From: Microbacterium sp. 4R-513
GTDB lineage: Bacteria; Actinomycetota; Actinomycetes; Actinomycetales; Microbacteriaceae
NCBI RefSeq assembly: GCF_011046485.1
Contig: NZ_CP049256.1
Location: 3,100,001 to 3,164,000, forward strand
Length of the DNA: 64,000 nucleotides
Direction of reading: 5' to 3'
The translations under genes and the position numbers were made by a program. The notes below the pieces were generated by a model. It searched no databases and was not told the DNA's origin. It was given only the letters and a program-made list of their open reading frames with translations. Below are positions 33,536 to 41,815 of this stretch, piece after piece. Position 1 is the first letter of the stretch. Each line of letters opens with the position of its first letter.

Positions 33536-34702
33536 GTGCGCGTGCTGTGTGCGACAACGGGCAACGACGGCCACTTCGGGCCCATCTTGCCGTTCGCCCG
33601 CGCTCTGGCGCGCGCCGGACACGAGGTGCGGGTGGCGGCCCCGGCATCCTACGCACCGGCGGTGACGAAGGCAGGCTTCACGCATGAGCCGTTCGCCGAT
33701 GCGCCGCGAGAGCTCATACGTCCCGTCATGGCGAGGTTGCCCACCCTGCCGTTCAAGGAGGCCGACAGTCTCGTCATCACTGAGGTCTTCGGCCGAATCG
33801 ATGCACAGGCCGCGCTGCCCTCGCTCGAGCGCACGATCGGCCGTTGGCGTCCCGACCTGATTCTCCGCGAGACCGCCGAGCTCGCTTCACTCGCCGCGGC
33901 CGAGGGCGCCGGGGTGCCGCACGTCCACGTATGCATCGGAATGCACGAGGTCCCACCTAGGTTCGCAGAGGCCATCGCCGATCCGCTGGAGGAACTGGGT
34001 CGGCTCGCCGGTCTGGACGAGGGTCGGATGACGTCCGCGCGGGTCTCCGAGACCGTCCTCAGCCTGGTGCCCGAGGTCCTCGACAATGCAACGGGGATGA
34101 CGACGGAGGGCGATGACTTCCTGCGGTTCCACGAGCCGCGGCCGGCTTCCGTCGATCAACGACTTCCCGCCTGGGGCGATGCGGAGTGGCCGTTGGTCTA
34201 CGTGACGTTCGGCTCGGTCACCGGCTCGCTGGGGCCGTTCGCCGGTGTCTTCCGACGGGCACTGGATGCCTTGGCCGATGTCGAGGCGCGTGTCCTGCTG
34301 ACCGTCGGGCGCAAGGTCGACCCCGCCGGTATCGGACCTCTGCCCTTCAACGCTCACGTCGAGCAGTGGTTACCCCAAGACGCAGTGCTCGAGCAGGCGG
34401 CGGCGATGCTGGGGCACGGCGGATTCGGGACGACGATGGGCGCTCTGGCCGCCGGAGTGCCGCAGGTGGTCGTGCCGCTCTTCACGTTCGATCAGGTGGT
34501 CAACGGGGATCACGTGGTAGCCGCGGGCGCCGGCATCACAGTGGAGCCGGGGACTTCGTCAATCGAGCTCGCTGCCGCAGAAGTGCCTCGGCTCCTGTCG
34601 GACCCGACGTACGCCGAGTCGGCCCGTCGCGTCGCGGCAGCCATGGAAGCGCTGCCGCCGCCTGCTGAGGCTGTCCCGATCCTGGCCGGCCTCGTCGGCT
34701 GA
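33536..34702 (+). CDS. UDP-glycosyltransferase-like protein (GT1/MGT)
   Basis: About 388 residues, GT-B fold. The N-terminal acceptor domain starts VLCATTGNDGHFGPILPFARAL; the C-terminal donor domain has VYVTFGSVTGS, WLPQDAVLEQAAAMLGHGGFGTTMGAL and FDQVVNGDHV, the PSPG-like region of macrolide/flavonoid glycosyltransferases. The GTG at 33536 fits GGGAG spacing best; 33530 is possible. Substrate unknown. Confidence 0.87.
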   Translation: MRVLCATTGNDGHFGPILPFARALARAGHEVRVAAPASYAPAVTKAGFTHEPFADAPRELIRPVMARLPTLPFKEADSLVITEVFGRIDAQAALPSLERTIGRWRPDLILRETAELASLAAAEGAGVPHVHVCIGMHEVPPRFAEAIADPLEELGRLAGLDEGRMTSARVSETVLSLVPEVLDNATGMTTEGDDFLRFHEPRPASVDQRLPAWGDAEWPLVYVTFGSVTGSLGPFAGVFRRALDALADVEARVLLTVGRKVDPAGIGPLPFNAHVEQWLPQDAVLEQAAAMLGHGGFGTTMGALAAGVPQVVVPLFTFDQVVNGDHVVAAGAGITVEPGTSSIELAAAEVPRLLSDPTYAESARRVAAAMEALPPPAEAVPILAGLVG

Positions 34703-34711
34703 GAGAGTGCC

Positions 34712-35380
34712 TCAGGATCCGGGGACGCGCTCCGACGCGGCAATAAACTGGTGCTGCCATTGCGCGGCGAGCCAGTCGGCGTAGCGCTCGTCGGTCCAGC
34801 CCCGTTCGACGACGAGGCGTTGCCAGAGGTGGCCGTCGAGCATGGCGAACATGATGTCGCGGCACTCGTCTTCGGGGATCGCGAGCTGTCCGGTCTCGGC
34901 GGCACTGCGCGCGAAGCGTGCGGCCACGTCGATGAGTCGCGCGTGCCAAGTCGTGAGCATGTCTCGGGCGCCGGCCTCGCTCGCGGCCGCTCCTTCGATC
35001 GCCCGCAGAAGGGGAGCGCTGCGGCGGCTGCGTGCGGCGGTGAGGCGCGCGAATCCTTCGATCCGCGAGGCCAGGTCTGGGAGCTGCAGGACGGCCTGGG
35101 TCTCCGGACGGTCGTACAGGGTTTCGTCCTGCCCGTCACCGCGGAACATCACGAACCACGCGCTGCGAAGCAGTTCGGCTTTGCTGCCGAACGACTTGTA
35201 GATCGTCTCAGGGGAGACATCAGCCGCCTTCGCCACGTCGATGACCGTCGTGTTGCCATAGCCGCGCTCGACGAAGAGATCGTGCGCGGCGCGGCTGATC
35301 CGGTCGCGGTTCTCCTGCGCCTGGCGCGCCCGAGAGGTCGAGTTGTAAGCCCTCTTGACCGTGTCCACTAGTCGGTACAT
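34712..35380 (-). CDS. TetR-family transcriptional regulator
   Basis: 222 residues with an N-terminal helix-turn-helix (TTVIDVAKAADVSPETIYKSF, near residues 45-65) and a helical effector domain. Divergent from the NTF2-like gene at 35458. The intergenic region contains CAGTAAACTG and CTGT-N17-ACAG inverted repeats, candidate operators. TAAACT is a possible -10 for this gene about 27 bp before the ATG. Confidence 0.85.
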   Translation of the reverse strand: MYRLVDTVKRAYNSTSRARQAQENRDRISRAAHDLFVERGYGNTTVIDVAKAADVSPETIYKSFGSKAELLRSAWFVMFRGDGQDETLYDRPETQAVLQLPDLASRIEGFARLTAARSRRSAPLLRAIEGAAASEAGARDMLTTWHARLIDVAARFARSAAETGQLAIPEDECRDIMFAMLDGHLWQRLVVERGWTDERYADWLAAQWQHQFIAASERVPGS

Positions 35381-35457
35381 CCTGTCTGTAATGAAAACAG
35401 TCACAGTTTACTGAACGGCGCGCCGTGGAGCCACCGCTGACCAGAACGGAGCAGATC

Positions 35458-35913
35458 ATGACTACAGAAACCGAGGCGTTTCTCGCCCAGATGGTCCCGG
35501 CTCAGAGCGCGGCGGATGCCGAGATCCACAACGGCGACCCCCTGCCGCGGATCGCGTTGTGGAGCCATCACGACCCCGTCTCATTGTTCGGCGCCAATCT
35601 AACCGTGTCTGGATGGTCTGATGTCGAGCGTGCCTTCCACGAGGTTGCCTCCTGGTTCGGCGGCTCGATCTCGTGGGACTTCGAAGTGCTCCACGCGCAA
35701 GCCAGCGGTGACCTCGCCTATACCGTCGCCTACGAGAACAGCGAAGCCATCACCGATGGCGTGCGACGCAAGTACCGACTTCGGGTCACTCATCTCTACC
35801 GGCGAGAAGACGGCGTGTGGAAGATCATTCACCGCCACGCGGATTTCGCACCCGACGAAACCACGCCCCTTTTCGAGGACAGCAGCGGGAAAGCATCGAG
35901 TGAGCAGCGGTGA
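35458..35913 (+). CDS. NTF2-like/SnoaL-type protein
   Basis: 151 residues, cone-shaped NTF2 fold: NGDPLPRIALWSHHDPVSLFG, SWDFEVLHAQASGDLAYTVAYE, and the ending VTHLYRREDGVWKIIHRHADF. Many such proteins are small-molecule isomerases or binding proteins. CGGAG lies at the right spacing for the ATG at 35458. Likely controlled by the divergent TetR. Confidence 0.83.
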   Translation: MTTETEAFLAQMVPAQSAADAEIHNGDPLPRIALWSHHDPVSLFGANLTVSGWSDVERAFHEVASWFGGSISWDFEVLHAQASGDLAYTVAYENSEAITDGVRRKYRLRVTHLYRREDGVWKIIHRHADFAPDETTPLFEDSSGKASSEQR

Positions 35914-35964
35914 CTTCGCCCTGACACGTCTCGGGCGGTGCGACCCGTTTCGACGGCGCGAGTT

Positions 35965-36765
35965 TCAGGGACGTGCTGCATTCCGCAAGGCGGTGATGGA
36001 TGCCTGCAAGGCTTCCGGGGTCGCACCCGGCGCCCCGAGGACGGCGCAGGCCGTCTCACAGAAGTCGCCCGTGTCGATGTTGAGCCGGGCGACATTCGGC
36101 ACCAGCCCCTTTTCGTTGACGACCCACTGCCCGGCGACAGCATGCCACGCGTGGGCGATCCGCATCGCGGTCGTGGTCAGGCAGAGCGCGACGTAAGCAA
36201 CATCCGTCGAGCGGGCGCCCTTCTCGGCATTGTCGAGGAGGAAATCGACCTGCCAGAGATTCTGCAGAAGCGCCTCGCGCAATGGCGCGGGATACGGTGT
36301 CACTCGATCTGCCAGGTCCTTCAGCAGTCCCTCCTCGTCGCACAGCGGCACACAGAGCGCGACTTCGCCGGCGTACGACACATCCAGGAATCCCAGCGGA
36401 TGCCCCGCCTGCGTGTGGAAGGCGAATCGCCCCGCGACGGCTCGCTCACACTGCTCGGCCACCCGGCCCACGTCTCGCAGGATCCAGTCGACGGCCACGC
36501 CGTCGACGACGAGCCATGCGCCGCCGTCCACCCAATCCCCCCACTGGCCGGGCGCCGCCACAGAGACCGGTGATCCCGACCATCGCGCGGCGATCTTCTC
36601 GAGAGCGGACAGGTCGACCCCGCCGTCGTAGTACACCCCGAGATCGAAGTCGGAATCGGGCCGATCAGTGCCGCGTGCGCGACTGCCCCCGAGAGCTACC
36701 GCCCGGACGCCCCGCACGCCGCAGAGTTCTTCGGCCATCTCCCTGAGGCGCTGCTCGGTGAACAT
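35965..36765 (-). CDS. Nucleotidyltransferase-domain protein
   Basis: 266 residues. Pol-beta-type nucleotidyltransferase signature GSRARGTDRPDSDFDLGVY (about residues 27-45) with the paired Asp metal ligands, followed by a helical C-terminal domain. It resembles aminoglycoside adenylyltransferase-like or DUF4037-type proteins. Substrate unknown, no toxin-antitoxin partner adjacent. Confidence 0.8.
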   Translation of the reverse strand: MFTEQRLREMAEELCGVRGVRAVALGGSRARGTDRPDSDFDLGVYYDGGVDLSALEKIAARWSGSPVSVAAPGQWGDWVDGGAWLVVDGVAVDWILRDVGRVAEQCERAVAGRFAFHTQAGHPLGFLDVSYAGEVALCVPLCDEEGLLKDLADRVTPYPAPLREALLQNLWQVDFLLDNAEKGARSTDVAYVALCLTTTAMRIAHAWHAVAGQWVVNEKGLVPNVARLNIDTGDFCETACAVLGAPGATPEALQASITALRNAARP

Positions 36766-36840
36766 GTGCGGAGCCTATAGGCCGCCGTCCCGCCCCGATC
36801 AGGTTGACCGCTCATCTCCACACGACCGCAACACCGGACG

Positions 36841-36933
36841 GAGCTCGGCGGCGACGACCGGTGGTTTGCGACGTTCGGTGAGCCCTCCGGCGTCTCCATC
36901 GGGTTGTGGACGGGCACTTCCTCCGCCGCATGA
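36841..36933 (+). pseudogene. Possible C-terminal remnant of a second VOC-like gene
   Basis: The frame ELGGDDRWFATFGEPSG-VSIGLW...-stop (TGA 36931) reads like the end of a VOC/glyoxalase protein, but the frame is closed by a stop about 90 bp upstream and has no start. It lies in the 36766-37112 gap, which contains no intact gene. Confidence 0.4.
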
Positions 36934-36998
36934 GCACGCCGTCTGAGGATCGAAACGAGAAGCCGTGGCCGACACTCGTGCCTGCCCGGACGTCGGCG

Positions 36999-37112
36999 TA
37001 GGGTGCGGTCATGGCAGACGAGACCGTCGTCCTCGGCAAGCTTCGCCTGATGTTCTCGACTCCCGGCGGAAACGCGGAGCATTCCGTCGCTGCTTCACTC
37101 CGCTGCGGAAGT
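36999..37112 (+). pseudogene. Truncated gene start with leaderless promoter
   Basis: TAGGGT (36999-37004) lies 6 nt before ATG 37011, the same geometry as the intact leaderless genes here. It opens MADETVVLGKLRLMFSTPGG, but the frame then runs antisense into the thioredoxin-reductase-like gene ending at 37113. Probably the surviving 5' end of a gene cut by a past rearrangement. Confidence 0.35.
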
Positions 37113-38747
37113 TCAGGGCTGCGGTGTCAGGGCGAGATACTGGTGCACGAACGCGATCGCCATCCCGCCTTCGCCCACGCCCGCCGCGACGCGCTTGACC
37201 GAGCCCGAGCGCACGTCGCCCGCGGCGAAGACGCCGGGCGCTGTCGTCTCGAGCGCGAACGGTTCGCGTTCGAGCGGCCACGCGCCGCTCGAGCGGGCGT
37301 GCGGTCCGGTCAGGACGAACCCGTTCACATCGCGCGCCACCTGGTCGGGAAGCCATTCGGTCTCGGCATCCGCCCCGATCATCACGAACAGCACGCCTGC
37401 CGCGTGTGTCGACGTGGTTCCGGTACGCCGGTCGGCGATGTCGATCGCTTCGAGGCCATCTGTTCCCGAGAGTCCGACGACCTCGGAGCGCGTCTGCACA
37501 GAGACGTTCGGGTTGGCCTCGAGTTGGTCGATCAGGTAGCGCGACATGCTGGCGGCGAGCGACTCGCCTCGCGCGAGGAGCGTGACAGACCGAGAACGCC
37601 GGGAGAAGAACACCGCTGCTTGGCCTGCGGAGTTGCCTGCGCCGATGATGTACACGTCTCTTCCTTGCGCGAGGCCTGAATCGCTGCGGGCAGCACCGTA
37701 ATACACCCCGTTGCCGAGGAACCGGTCGATCTGGGGGATGTCGACGTGTCGCCACTCGACCCCCGAGGTCAGGAGCAGAACCTTCGTGCTGAGCACGTCT
37801 CCACCATCGAGCGTCACGGTGTGTGCCTCGGGATCGAGGGACTCGATCGCGCGCGTCACGATGATCTCCGCGCCCAGACGTCGCGCCTGCTGCATCGCCT
37901 TGGCGGCCAGCTCGTCACCGGAGACACCGAACGGGAAGCCGGTGTAGTTCTCGATGCGGGTCGATGTGCCGGCCTGGCCACCGGGCGCGAACCGCTCCAC
38001 GACGAGCGTCCGCAAGCCCTCCGCGGCACCGTTGACGGCTGCCGTGAGACCGGTCGGGCCCCCGCCGATGATGACCACGTCGTAATCACTGCCGGCTGCT
38101 TGCACCGGGAGGTGCGCCGCCACGGCGATCTCGCGCATCGTGGGCCGGTTCAGTCGGGTTCCGTCGGTGAGCACGACGGCCGGGAGATCCCGCGGGTCCG
38201 CGGGGGCGGCGGCGTCGGTCGGGTCCACAACCCGGTAGGTGAGCCGATTGCGGTTCAGGAACGTCGTGATCTCGTGCACGGTCGCATCGCCGGACCGACC
38301 GATCACAGTGAGGTCGGGCTTGGCCGTCTCGGCCGCGAGCTCCTTCAAGCTCTCGATACGGCGCTGCGCCGAGGCTCCGACGGCCGTGGCAACCTGCGGA
38401 GCCATGGCCGCGAGCGTGAAGAACGATGCAAAGTCCATCTTCAGCACGCGCGCCGAGTCCATCGCGGCGCAGCTCGCCGGCAGATTGGTGCTGAGCATCA
38501 CCGGCACCTCGCCGTAGAGCTCGCCCGGCCGCCGTTTGCCGACTCGGCGCTCGACCCCGTTGATGTCCTTCGTGAGCTCGATCACACCCTCGACGACCAC
38601 GAACAGGGCCCGCTCGTCGCCCTCCCGCGCCAGGTTCTCGCCGGGGACGAGGCGGATGTCCTCGACTGAGCGCGCGACGAACGCGAGCTGCTCCTCATTC
38701 AGGTCGGTGAACAAGGGGATGCCGCTCAGCTCAGCAGCTGTGATCAT
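37113..38747 (-). CDS. cNMP-binding-domain / thioredoxin-reductase-like FAD protein (paralogue A)
   Basis: 544 residues. An N-terminal cyclic-nucleotide-binding-type domain (about 10-125; PGELYGEVPVMLST), a thioredoxin-like linker domain, then a two-dinucleotide-fold reductase: FAD site IIGGGPTGLTAAVNGAAEG, GGQAGTSTRIENYTGFPFGVSG, NAD(P) site IIGAGNSAGQAAVFF, and GVFAAGDVRSGSVKRVA. Where thioredoxin reductase has its redox CxxC, this protein reads GVYYGAARSDS, so dithiol chemistry is excluded. GGAG precedes ATG 38747, preferred to the start 33 bp upstream. Paralogous to the gene at 41816. Confidence 0.9.
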   Translation of the reverse strand: MITAAELSGIPLFTDLNEEQLAFVARSVEDIRLVPGENLAREGDERALFVVVEGVIELTKDINGVERRVGKRRPGELYGEVPVMLSTNLPASCAAMDSARVLKMDFASFFTLAAMAPQVATAVGASAQRRIESLKELAAETAKPDLTVIGRSGDATVHEITTFLNRNRLTYRVVDPTDAAAPADPRDLPAVVLTDGTRLNRPTMREIAVAAHLPVQAAGSDYDVVIIGGGPTGLTAAVNGAAEGLRTLVVERFAPGGQAGTSTRIENYTGFPFGVSGDELAAKAMQQARRLGAEIIVTRAIESLDPEAHTVTLDGGDVLSTKVLLLTSGVEWRHVDIPQIDRFLGNGVYYGAARSDSGLAQGRDVYIIGAGNSAGQAAVFFSRRSRSVTLLARGESLAASMSRYLIDQLEANPNVSVQTRSEVVGLSGTDGLEAIDIADRRTGTTSTHAAGVLFVMIGADAETEWLPDQVARDVNGFVLTGPHARSSGAWPLEREPFALETTAPGVFAAGDVRSGSVKRVAAGVGEGGMAIAFVHQYLALTPQP

Positions 38748-38780
38748 GAAGGCTCCTCGGGCGGTGCGCGCTCGATTCAT

Positions 38781-39225
38781 CGTGGCACTGCTGGAGCCGT
38801 TTCAGGCGAGCCATGTTGGGCGACGGATGCTTCCACCCGCCGAGGCGGCCCTTCACCGCGTCGGCGTGGATACCGCAAGCGTGTCGAGCATCTCGCCGAC
38901 GATCTGATCGATTGTGAAGTCTCGGCCGGTTGCTCCAAGGACCACGGGAGCGGCTTTCGCTGCCGGGACGGTGTGGCCGCCCCCATGACCGTCACAAGCG
39001 TCACATCGGCGCGGCCGTCAGACCGGTGCTCCGTCCGGCGCGTGCGCGTCCCGCGGTGGGATGCGGGGAGGGTGACCGTCGTCGGCGGAGTGAGGATGCC
39101 GTTGCGCGAGGCGAAGTACGAGTCACCGCGTTCCTCGACGAGCGCGCCTCGTTGCGCGCGAGTCCATGACGCCGCGATCTCCCCGCTGCTCCGGGAATGA
39201 GCTGGTCCGCACGCTCGCGGCGAGG
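38781..39225 (-). other. 445-bp region without a clear gene
   Basis: One minus-strand frame stays open for about 450 bp (roughly 39240 to 38777) and contains protein-like stretches such as GALVEERGDSYFASRNGILT. Another frame near 38840-38940 reads VVLGATGRDFTIDQIVGEM. Neither has a convincing start. This looks like a decayed gene downstream of the helicase, but no family is recognised. Confidence 0.3.
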
Positions 39226-41233
39226 TCAGGCGAAAAGTTCGTCGAACGCGTCCATGCGCACGCGCGGACCGGCGACGGGCGCGGTGCCCGCGGATACCGG
39301 AATGACGGTCGCGGTGCTGACCGCTTCCATGAGACCCCGTGCGGCCTCGGCCAGGAATCTGCTGGGTTTGGCGGCGACGTGCTTGGCCAGGAACGCGGTC
39401 GGATGCGTGGGGAGCTGTGAGGGCACGTACACGTCCAGAGTGTCACGCGCGCGGGTGAGCGCGACATAGAAGAGCCGCTCCTCCTCGGCGAGCCCCGCAG
39501 GTGAGGTGAGAGCCATGTCGGAGGGCATCGCGCCGTCGTTCGCGCGTAGCAGGTGGACCACGTCCCACTCCAGACCCTTCGCGGAGTGAATCGTGGACAA
39601 AGTCAGCCAGTCCTCGTCGAGATGCGGCTGCTTGGCCCAGTCCCCAGCGACGCTCACCGGGTCGATCGCCTGCTCACTCACGAAGGCGCGGAGGTCGCTC
39701 TGTTGAGCGGCGGCCTGAGCGATGCCGTCGACCTCGGTCACCCGACGGTGCCAATCCGGGTAGTGCGCCCGCAGCAACGGGTCCACCGCTCCTCGGCACG
39801 CCTCGACCAGCTCGGGCACGGCGGTCGTCGAGTCGACGGTGTCGAGCCGGGACAGTGTCGAGGTGAGCCCGGTTCGCGCCTTTGCGGGCGCCGCCGCGAC
39901 CGCCTCCGCCGTGCGATCAGCGCCCCCCGTCGGCGAGGATCCGTGCGAGCTCTCGCGCACTCGTCTTGCCGATCGCACGGTGGCGGGTGAGGAGCCGGTA
40001 CCACGACACCTCGTCCGCTGGATTGAGCACCACGCGGAAGCTCGCCAGCAGATCCCGCACATGCGCCGTCTCCAGGTAGCCGATACCGCCGAACTTGTGG
40101 AACGGGATACCGCGCACTTTCAGTTCCACCTCCAGCTGCGCGCTGTGGGAGCCGGTGCGCATCAGCACGGCCTGGGAGCGCAATGGCGTCCCATCGACGT
40201 GCGCAGTGAGGATGCGGTCGGCGACGGTTCGGGCCTCGTCGTCCGCATTCCGGCACGTGACCAGCGTCGGCCGCGCGCCTGGCTGCGGCCGATCGGCCAC
40301 CAGCCGTAACCTCAGTTCGCCCGGACGGATCTGGTTCGCGAGGTCGAGGATCGGCTGCGTGGAACGGAAGTTGCGTTCGAGGCGGACCAGTGTGGCGTCA
40401 GCGAAGGCCTCGACGAGCTCGAGAAGGTGTCCGGCGCTCGCTCCGCGGAATGCGTAGATCGCCTGGGCGTCGTCGCCGACGACCGTAAGCCCGCGGCCAT
40501 CCGGACGCAGCCCGCGCACGATGTCGACCTGAAGCTGGTTGACGTCCTGGTACTCGTCGACCAGCACCCAGTCCCAGCGCGCCCGCAGCCGAGCTCCGAC
40601 GTCGGGGTCAGCGACCAGCGCCCGCCAGGCGATGAGGAGGTCATCGAGGTCCAGCAGGCCGCGGTCGCGCTTGCGGTCGCGGTAGTGCCGCAACAGAGCG
40701 GCTACCGCGTCGGCGTGCTCGAGCGCCCAAGGAAACTGCTCCTCGATCACGGAGCGCACCCGGGTCGCCGTGTTGATCGCGCGGGAGCCGATGTCGGCGA
40801 TCGTGCGTGTCGTCGGCAGCCGCGCATCTGTTCCGTCCAATCCGTGCTCCGCGCGAAGCAGGTCGAGCAGGTCGATCACGTCATCGGGGTCGATGACCGT
40901 CACGTCCGCCAGACCGAGATGCTGTGCGTGCTCGGCGACGATCCGGTGCGCGACGGCATGGAACGTCCCGCCGGCTATGCGCTGCGCGGCCTGCGCGTCG
41001 CCGCACATGGCCGCAGCCCGGGAGAGCATCGCGGATGCCGCGCGCCGGGTGAACGTCAGAAGCAGGATCCGCTCGGGTACGACTCCCGCCTCCAGCAGCC
41101 GCGCAACCCGTGCGGTGAGCACCCGCGTCTTCCCTGTGCCGGCCCCCGCCGCGACCACGAGCGGCGCATCGCCGTGCTCGACCGCCTCCAGTTGCGCCGG
41201 ATCGAGTCCGGCGAGCGCTTCGCCTACTGCCAC
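39226..41233 (-). pseudogene. UvrD/PcrA-like superfamily 1 DNA helicase, frameshifted
   Basis: Motif I AAGAGTGKTRVL, motif Ia TFTRRAASAM, motif II LVDEYQDVNQLQ, motif III VVGDDAQAIYAFRGA, motif IV region ERNFRSTQ, then after the break STIHSAKGLEWDVV and LFYVALTRARD. The frame breaks at 39923-39928, a run of six C on the plus strand; with five, LADGG continues directly into ADRTAEAV. Total length is 669 codons plus one base, so one indel explains it. The GTG at 41233 lies 7 nt after TACGGT, a leaderless start. Sequencing error is a real possibility. Confidence 0.85.
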
Positions 41234-41359
41234 GAAGGCGACCGTAACGAGACCCCCGGACACTCGGGAATCGGGGCACGCCCGCGGTCCCGTCTTGAAC
41301 GGCAGGACGGGATGCTCATCCACCCATCCGCGCTGGCGTGAGGTCGGTGAAAGCGCCGA

Positions 41360-41719
41360 TCAGGCCGCGTTGATGCGCGCGAGCTGAGAGCGCCAGTCAG
41401 CGGGGACCCGGTCAGCCGGCCCGGGGGAGGGCTGGTCCTCCGGCCTGCATTCAGGCGGAGCGAGCGGTGGACCCTCGACTGTCTCCTCAGCGACGTAGTC
41501 CCAGTACCAGCTCTCGCCGGGCTCGAAGCTCCGGATGTAGCGGTGCCCGGTCTCGCGGAAGTGCGCGGTGGCGTGCTTCGCAGGCGAGGTGTCGCAGCAT
41601 CCGATGTGGCCGCACGCCGCGCAACGGCGAAGGTGCACCCACCATCCGCCCACGTCGTCACACTCCACGCAGCCGGTGCCGGTCGGTGGAACGCGCGGGT
41701 CGATCTGCGGATCGGTCAA
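41360..41719 (-). CDS. UBP-type zinc-finger protein
   Basis: 119 residues. zf-UBP pattern with Cys/His ligands: GCVECDD, LRRCAACGHIGCCD, KHATAHFRETGHRYI, then a Glu-rich tail and ESWYWDYV. In eukaryotes this fold binds the C-terminus of ubiquitin; the bacterial role is unknown. A TTG start at 41719 is proposed: GGGGGG lies close upstream and a -10 TATAGT at about 41751. Divergent from the cNMP/thioredoxin-reductase-like gene, with which such fingers are often associated or fused. Confidence 0.85.
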   Translation of the reverse strand: MTDPQIDPRVPPTGTGCVECDDVGGWWVHLRRCAACGHIGCCDTSPAKHATAHFRETGHRYIRSFEPGESWYWDYVAEETVEGPPLAPPECRPEDQPSPGPADRVPADWRSQLARINAA

Positions 41720-41815
41720 GGTGGCCCCCCGAGAAATCAGTCGTCTTCGCACTATAGGCACTTCCGTGCCGGCCGGCCCGTTCGCGGCACACCGGGCCGG
41801 GCTAACCTTGCCCCC

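Noticed and set aside
36784..37082. Minus-strand frame upstream of the nucleotidyltransferase gene
   Set aside because: Arg/Pro/Ser-rich text without start signal or domain; the plus-strand remnants explain the region better.
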